From JAAUTS01 sp038250235 (lineage in GTDB: Bacteria; Verrucomicrobiota; Verrucomicrobiia; Methylacidiphilales; JAAUTS01), in contig JBBSCO010000076.1 of NCBI GenBank assembly GCA_038250235.1, positions 1 through 11,031 on the forward strand: a DNA stretch of 11,031 bases. Reading direction: 5' to 3'. This document shows, piece by piece, positions 6,788 through 11,031 of the stretch. Within the stretch, counting starts at the first letter, position 1, and each line of letters starts with the position of its first letter. The notes under the pieces are model-generated. The model made no database searches and had not been told where the DNA came from. It worked only from the letters and a program-made list of their open reading frames with translations. The position numbers and the translations under genes are program-made.

Positions 6788-6884
6788 AAGGCCATCGCGA
6801 CACAAGGTCGCTCCTACGGGGAGGTTTTCTTTGTAGGAGCGTGCTTGTCACGCGAAGGCTGGGGTTTTGAATGGGCGAGAAGCC
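6788..6884. repeat. BIME-like unit b, tandem duplicate of unit a
   Basis: This unit repeats unit a over its whole length with few differences. Left REP is at 6795-6817 and right REP at 6833-6855. The two arms have matching CGCTCCTAC and GTAGGAGCG ends, so it can fold into a strong hairpin. It lies 57 bases beyond the 3' end of the regulator gene and may act as its transcript end or as an mRNA-protecting structure. Confidence 0.8.
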
Positions 6885-6940
6885 AGAGCAAGCGTGACGA
6901 CAAAGAAGAAAGGCAGGGGGAAGCCGGCCTTCTTATTTTT

Positions 6941-8203
6941 CTACTTCTGAGAGGCGGGCTCGTGGGTGATGACCTTTTGATCAACAATGCCGAGTTGGGG
7001 TTCTTTGGGGGTTTGTTGCAGGGCCCGTGCAACGGTCATCTCCGCCATTTTCTCTCCTACGGCAGGCAAACAGGTATCGACCGACAGAGGTGGGTTGAGA
7101 TCCTTGAGGTCATTGGGGTAGTCATAGAGAATGCCGCCCACGGCCTCCTCCCAAAGGTCGTCGTATCCGGCGACAATCAGGTTCCTCCGGTTCATGTAAT
7201 CAAGGGCGATCCGGAAAGGAGCGACCAGAGGGTCATCCGGGGCCATGATGGCGGTTACCGGGCGGTTGCGGAGTTCAACGGTGAGCAGGCCAATCAGGTG
7301 GGTGACGCGGTCGTGTGGCTTTTTTTGCAGAAAGGAGTCGCCCAATTCCCATGTCCAGGATTCTGCGGTTGAATCGTCGAGGTTCATTTGAGAGAGCGCG
7401 CGGCGGAAGCCGATGGATTTCTGTTGCTCGAAGAAGGGTTGGCGGGAAATGCAGACGCGCAACAGTTGGTGGTAGCCGTTCTGCCATAAGTGATTGGTCA
7501 GGTCGGCCTGGCCTTGGTCAAAAGCGGAGTGGACGCGGTCAAATGCGGGACAATCTTTGCGTGAGGCACGGTAAACAATGGCGGTGCCGTTTTGTTGCAG
7601 GCGGTGCAGGATTTGTTCTATATCGTTTGAAAAATCCTCCGGTTCGGAGAAAACCAGAACCTTCGGGCGGAGGTGCAGGCATTCGCTCAGAATACTGCGC
7701 AAACCCTCTTCACCCACGTGGGATCTGCTGGTGTCGTCCAGCGTGGCCAGGCTGATGCGCAGACCGGCGTGTTCGCGCAAGCGTAAAATGAGTTGCTCCT
7801 GGACTGCGGGCAAATGGTGTTTGAAGCGCGGATGTTCTGAAAGGGATTTCAGGGTGGTGATCACCTCGACCAAAGGGCGGTGACTTTTCCCGGGCTGATT
7901 CTGGGTGGTCAGGATGCGGGTGCCGTAGCCCGCCAAAGTCTCGACCAAGCCATCGGCTTCCAGCATATCGATGGCCTGGTAGACAGGGGTGATGCTGGTC
8001 TGGAATTGTTCAGCCAATGCGCGGGCGGCAGGGAAGTAAGAATCTGGTGGGTATGTTCCGGCCGTAATACCAGCTTTTAGCTTTTGATATATTCGCTCTT
8101 TTTTTGTTTTTCCGTATAAAGCCGTCGGTGGGGCGAGATCGTGGGATGTGGTGGTATTTTCAGGCACGTTACCATAGCTTATGATATTTTTAGTCTTAAG
8201 CAA
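6941..8203 (-). CDS. GntR-type transcription regulator with LacI-like ligand-binding domain
   Basis: The 420-residue product has an N-terminal winged helix-turn-helix (residues about 33-98) with the GntR signature: ERIYQKLKAGITAGTYPPDSYFPAARALAEQF, then TSITPVYQAIDMLEADGLVETLAGYGTRIL. The rest (about 110-410) fits a periplasmic-binding-protein-like sensor of the LacI/GalR kind, with a late segment VTAIMAPDDPLVAPFRIALDYM and then LIVAGYDDLWEEAVGG, the usual effector-domain pattern. Such regulators bind sugars or nucleosides in the cytoplasm. The start is uncertain: TTG at 8203 gives the longest frame, while a GTG 12 codons in (8167) is possible; neither has a clear Shine-Dalgarno sequence and both leave the DNA-binding domain whole. 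It is divergent from the glycosidase-like gene, which it probably controls together with itself. Confidence 0.85.
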   Translation of the reverse strand: MLKTKNIISYGNVPENTTTSHDLAPPTALYGKTKKERIYQKLKAGITAGTYPPDSYFPAARALAEQFQTSITPVYQAIDMLEADGLVETLAGYGTRILTTQNQPGKSHRPLVEVITTLKSLSEHPRFKHHLPAVQEQLILRLREHAGLRISLATLDDTSRSHVGEEGLRSILSECLHLRPKVLVFSEPEDFSNDIEQILHRLQQNGTAIVYRASRKDCPAFDRVHSAFDQGQADLTNHLWQNGYHQLLRVCISRQPFFEQQKSIGFRRALSQMNLDDSTAESWTWELGDSFLQKKPHDRVTHLIGLLTVELRNRPVTAIMAPDDPLVAPFRIALDYMNRRNLIVAGYDDLWEEAVGGILYDYPNDLKDLNPPLSVDTCLPAVGEKMAEMTVARALQQTPKEPQLGIVDQKVITHEPASQK

Positions 8204-8254
8204 CGTAAATATCGGAGACCTTTTAAAAGATATTTATTGATATTTACGATATTT
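8204..8254. promoter_or_regulatory. Probable regulator-binding region between divergent genes
   Basis: A perfect 10-base inverted repeat, CGTAAATATC (8204-8213) and GATATTTACG (8239-8248), lies between the two divergent starts. Its core heptamer GATATTT occurs three times in direct orientation at 8229, 8239 and 8248, spaced 10 and 9 bases, close to one helical turn, and once inverted at 8207-8213. A further copy is at 8183, inside the start of the regulator gene. Repeated phased sites next to a GntR/LacI-type gene suggest its operator. Identity of the binding protein is inferred. Confidence 0.55.
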
Positions 8255-8270
8255 TCTGTAATTTGAAGGG

Positions 8271-10493
8271 GTGAGCAACAAGAAATCTGCAGTCCCTGAG
8301 ATGCTGAGTTTTAATTTTGATGGGCACCAAATAGATTTGGAGCTGAAATTTCGCGCTTCCGATCGATTTCTGGGATTGGGGCGTATTTGGCTGAATGGAA
8401 GGCTGCTGCGGGGTCGACGACTGATGATTCCGCAGATACGGACTCCCTTTGGTTTCGAAGTGCGGAAGTTCCTGCTGCGGGGGCATCGATGCGATGCGGA
8501 TGGAATCCACCTAGAGCTGGAATGCCATGGTGCAGCAGAAGGTTCCATGGAATGGATGCTACATAGTGTTCGCAACCGTGAGGTCACAGGGGATTGGTCG
8601 GAAGGCAGCCGATTGGAAAAGTGTGGGAAGCTTCTCTTTGAATTAAAACCAGTAACACGGATGGTGGACGGGGAGATGGCGGCTGGGTTCACCTATCAAT
8701 GGCATTTCAGCAGCGCCAAACACCGGATCTACAAATTGACCGATCGTGCGACGTGGGAACCGGGCGGGAGTATTGTCGGGCGTTCCTTCTGGATGCGAAA
8801 CCCATTCGCCCAGTGCCTGGCTGTACTGCGAAGGGATTCTTCCTACAGCACCGAGTGGTATTTGCCGAGTTCGTCCAATCCGGATATTTTCCAGTTTTTG
8901 CCCTTCCAGACCCATCTCCAAGGCTTCACATATACAGTGGGAGGGGGGGAGACATTGGTAACCTGGGCAACTGAGGTCAGGCACATTCGCTCATTGTTCG
9001 AAAAGGAAAAGGGAAGTAATTGCCTGAGCCACTGGCACCAGCATTGTGGTGATCTTTCCAACGAGTTTTCCACGTCACCGATGGAGGTGCTTTTGTTCCC
9101 GGGCAAGCGGGATCGGCTGCAGCAGATCCGGTTGTACGATTCAGTGCGCGCGTTGGTTTCAACGTCTCTCCACACACAAATCGGCATGAGGGAAGAGCGG
9201 GTGGTTCCGTATGCAATTGTCGAAGAATGGCAGAATGCTGATCTCGAACGTTATCGGACGGAGATCCTGCCCGGTATGTTGGAAGCTGGGTGTCGTCGGG
9301 TGGGCCTGGCCAACCATTTCCAGAACAACATGAACACCTACGGGGTGTCGAACATGTGCTGCAATGTGGATTTCCAAGTGGCGGAGTCAGTGGGTGAGAA
9401 GAAGCTGGCTGACTTTGTTCAGGCGGCGCGAAAGGAAGGTTGTTCGGTGGAGATGTGGGGAAACACTTCGATTTCCAACCTGGTGCTCCTACTCGCCAAG
9501 ACGAATGGGGAACGCAAGATTGACTATCCTCTGCCGCAAGGGCCCGACTCCATTCTCGAGGCGCTGCGTGCGGCACGGACGCCGTGGCTGCACAATCCCA
9601 CGGGAGGTGCCGAAGCCGATCATTATCACGCCACGTTTGCCGTGCTCAACCTGCGCGATCCGGTGATTCGGGACTATTGGATGCGTTCTTGGAAAAAGCT
9701 CAAGGAGCGGACCAACATTGATGGGATCTTTCTGGACAGTTCGTTCAATCTCTCCGGCGACCATTTTCATTACCAGCGCAACACGCAGACGGGGAGCGGG
9801 GGCGCGACGATGGATGTGACCGAGCTGTTGGGTTATTCCCGTCCATACAGCGAGCAGGAGGGGATTATTGAAAGTCAATATCTGGCCCACCTCAGTCTGA
9901 TGGTGGAAATGCAAAAGGCCGGGTTCACCTATACAGGGGAGGATAGCGGGGTCTTTGGAATTCATCGCAACGGACCGAGTTGCGTGGTTCGCGCCGAGCA
10001 CATGTTCATGTGGAATGAATTTCTGGCGACATTTGATCCCCGTGCGTTGTTAGCGGCCGGACACGATCCGGATCAGATTTTTTTCGAGGGTCTGGTCTGG
10101 CGGAATGTGTGGATGTTCTATTGGGATTTTCATAATCGTTCGATCAGTTTTACCCCAGACGGTGGAAATGACCCGCTTTGCCGACCAACGCCGTGGCATC
10201 TGCGACTGCTGGCGGCTTTTGACCGGTCGAACCGGCCCGGTTCCACCCGCGAAGTGCTGCGGGATGGATCGGGGGTGATTTATCGGTGGGAGGACGAAAG
10301 TATTTTCTGGTCATTACGAGAGCATGAGTTGGAGTTTGGAGGGGATCGACAGGTTCGGGCCTTGATTGCGGATGGGGAGGAAATCAAGACCCGGTCGTTC
10401 AACGCGAAGGCCAGGGAGGTTTACCTCATCCATATGGCAGAGGTCAATCAGTCGGGGGCAGTTGTGAAACAGCCCGATTCTATTACGGTCTGA
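8271..10493 (+). CDS. Putative TIM-barrel glycoside hydrolase of unassigned family
   Basis: I do not recognise a named family for this 740-residue protein. The first 290 or so residues look beta-rich, as in the N-terminal sandwich of many glycosidases. From about residue 311 the pattern resembles clan GH-D (GH36-type) barrels: VPYAIVEEWQ, a helix ending EAGCRRVGLANHF, then CNVDFQV, a helix, GCSVEMWGN (about 392-398) and DGIFLDSS (484-491), with D489 at the end of a strand. TYTGEDSGVFG follows, giving E557 and D558. D489 as nucleophile and E557 or D558 as acid/base are guesses. The last 100 residues are again beta-rich, as in a C-terminal cap. No signal peptide is seen, so it should be cytoplasmic. 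An in-frame TAA at 8259 limits the start to GTG 8271 or ATG 8301; GAAGGGG directly abuts the GTG, too close for a normal ribosome binding site. Confidence 0.6.
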   Translation: MSNKKSAVPEMLSFNFDGHQIDLELKFRASDRFLGLGRIWLNGRLLRGRRLMIPQIRTPFGFEVRKFLLRGHRCDADGIHLELECHGAAEGSMEWMLHSVRNREVTGDWSEGSRLEKCGKLLFELKPVTRMVDGEMAAGFTYQWHFSSAKHRIYKLTDRATWEPGGSIVGRSFWMRNPFAQCLAVLRRDSSYSTEWYLPSSSNPDIFQFLPFQTHLQGFTYTVGGGETLVTWATEVRHIRSLFEKEKGSNCLSHWHQHCGDLSNEFSTSPMEVLLFPGKRDRLQQIRLYDSVRALVSTSLHTQIGMREERVVPYAIVEEWQNADLERYRTEILPGMLEAGCRRVGLANHFQNNMNTYGVSNMCCNVDFQVAESVGEKKLADFVQAARKEGCSVEMWGNTSISNLVLLLAKTNGERKIDYPLPQGPDSILEALRAARTPWLHNPTGGAEADHYHATFAVLNLRDPVIRDYWMRSWKKLKERTNIDGIFLDSSFNLSGDHFHYQRNTQTGSGGATMDVTELLGYSRPYSEQEGIIESQYLAHLSLMVEMQKAGFTYTGEDSGVFGIHRNGPSCVVRAEHMFMWNEFLATFDPRALLAAGHDPDQIFFEGLVWRNVWMFYWDFHNRSISFTPDGGNDPLCRPTPWHLRLLAAFDRSNRPGSTREVLRDGSGVIYRWEDESIFWSLREHELEFGGDRQVRALIADGEEIKTRSFNAKAREVYLIHMAEVNQSGAVVKQPDSITV

Positions 10494-10717
10494 TACGGGA
10501 TGGCGCACGGATACGGGCATCCTCACATTCAAGGCCCCATGAAGTAGGTTGCTAACATTCCTCACAGCACTTGTATTGTGATGGAGGCTGGCTAATTGTC
10601 GCGGTTGCGGTGGCAGGAATCACGCCGGGCCGGGCGGTGAATTGTCCGGCGACTTACATGATCGAATCACAGGCTGAAGAAAGTACAAAGAATGGATGCG
10701 CAAAGGCGGTTACCTGA
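10494..10717. other. Intergenic stretch between convergent genes
   Basis: The glycosidase-like gene and the ABC transporter gene converge here. I see no gene and no stem followed by a T-run. A weak TCACA/TGTGA inverted repeat (five-base arms, ten-base loop) and a GC-rich segment around 10627-10655 are the only structure, neither convincing as a terminator. Confidence 0.4.
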
Positions 10718-11031
10718 TCAATGCTCCATCCGGGTGAAACTCCGGTAAAGGGAGGCATACAGTCCGTGCCGGGCGATCAATTGTGCGTGGTTTCCCTGTT
10801 CGACAATCCGCCCCTGTTCCATCACCACTACCAGATCCGCCTGACGGATGGTGCTGAGGCGGTGGGCGATGACGAAGCTGGTTCTGCCTTTGAGCAGTTT
10901 GGACAGGGCTTCCTGAAGGCGGGTTTCGGTGATGGCATCAATGGAACTGGTGGCTTCATCCAGGATGAGTATCCGTGGGTTGGCCAACATGGCGCGTACA
11001 AAGCAGATGATCTGACGCTCGCCGGCTGCCA
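10718..11031 (-). CDS. ABC exporter ATP-binding domain, C-terminal part, cut by window edge
   Basis: About 104 residues are visible and the frame stays open through position 11031, so the gene begins outside the window. From the edge inward it reads AAGERQIICFVRAMLANPR (signature motif region), ILILDEATSSID (Walker B, catalytic Glu and D-loop) and TSFVIAHRLSTIRQADLVVVMEQGRIVEQGNH (H-loop His). This order and the text fit the nucleotide-binding domain of MsbA/MdlB-like exporters, whose membrane domain would lie upstream. The ending LYASLYRSF is typical of the class. The codon before the first Ala ends in TG, probably Leu, so the signature would be LAAGERQ, with Ala in place of the usual Ser. 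What it transports cannot be told from this fragment. Confidence 0.9.
   Translation of the reverse strand, partial: AAGERQIICFVRAMLANPRILILDEATSSIDAITETRLQEALSKLLKGRTSFVIAHRLSTIRQADLVVVMEQGRIVEQGNHAQLIARHGLYASLYRSFTRMEH

Larger units (their letters stand above)
6595..6884. repeat. Dispersed repeat, copy 2: heptamer array plus tandemly doubled BIME-like unit
   Basis: This is the longer copy of the element at 960-1095, in the same orientation. It starts with TTTCAGGTTTGCCGTTTCCGG, carries a heptamer array, a linker containing GAGCTCTACC and GGTCTGAGCG, then two head-to-tail units of 98 and 97 bases. It separates the end of the regulator gene from the cassette promoter region. No transposase gene is present in the window. 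Confidence 0.85.

Noticed and set aside
6555..6851. Open frame with a repeating TYNLQPT peptide
   Set aside because: It is a translation of the heptamer array and REP units; the peptide repeat comes from the DNA repeat and there is no start signal.
6595..6884. CRISPR array
   Set aside because: The heptamers have no spacers and the 98-base units are direct tandem copies with no variable spacers; no cas gene is present.
8301..8303. ATG at 8301 as start of the glycosidase-like gene
   Set aside because: It cannot be excluded, but it has no better ribosome binding site, and the ten residues from the GTG at 8271 are free of stops; left as an alternative only.

Overview
The window most likely comes from a bacterium of the phylum Verrucomicrobiota. 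The main evidence is a four-gene block that I recognise as a Verru_Chthon cassette (proteins D, B, C, A), a gene set named from Verrucomicrobium and Chthoniobacter. I assigned it from protein pattern and gene order, not from a database search. Most genes lack a good Shine-Dalgarno sequence.

Layout, left to right. Positions 114-802 (minus) hold a type II toxin-antitoxin pair: a ribbon-helix-helix antitoxin and a PIN-domain (VapC-type) toxin that overlap by ATGA, with a promoter set inside an inverted-repeat operator. Positions 960-1095 hold a REP/BIME-like repeat that runs into the stop codon of the next gene. Positions 1094-6173 (minus) are the cassette, transcribed D-B-C-A. All four proteins start with prepilin-like N-termini. 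By sequence pattern they resemble the type II secretion minor pseudopilins GspH, GspI, GspJ and GspK, in that same order. A strong promoter with a palindrome in its spacer precedes D. Positions 6209-6594 are AT-rich and non-coding. Positions 6595-6884 hold a second, larger copy of the repeat, with a heptamer array and a tandemly doubled REP pair. Positions 6941-8203 (minus) encode a GntR-type regulator with a LacI-like sensor domain. It is divergent, across a short control region rich in a GATATTT motif, from a 740-residue protein at 8271-10493 (plus) that looks like a TIM-barrel glycoside hydrolase of no named family I can assign. The right edge (10718-11031, minus) is the C-terminal end of an ABC exporter ATPase.

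How the genes fit together. The four cassette genes are tightly packed and probably make one pilus-like or secretion-tip complex. The assembly ATPase, platform and prepilin peptidase must be encoded elsewhere. The regulator and the glycosidase-like protein form a likely local sugar-responsive unit. The toxin-antitoxin pair and the ABC transporter show no obvious link to the rest. Directly oriented repeat copies bracket the cassette, which suggests repeat-driven plasticity.
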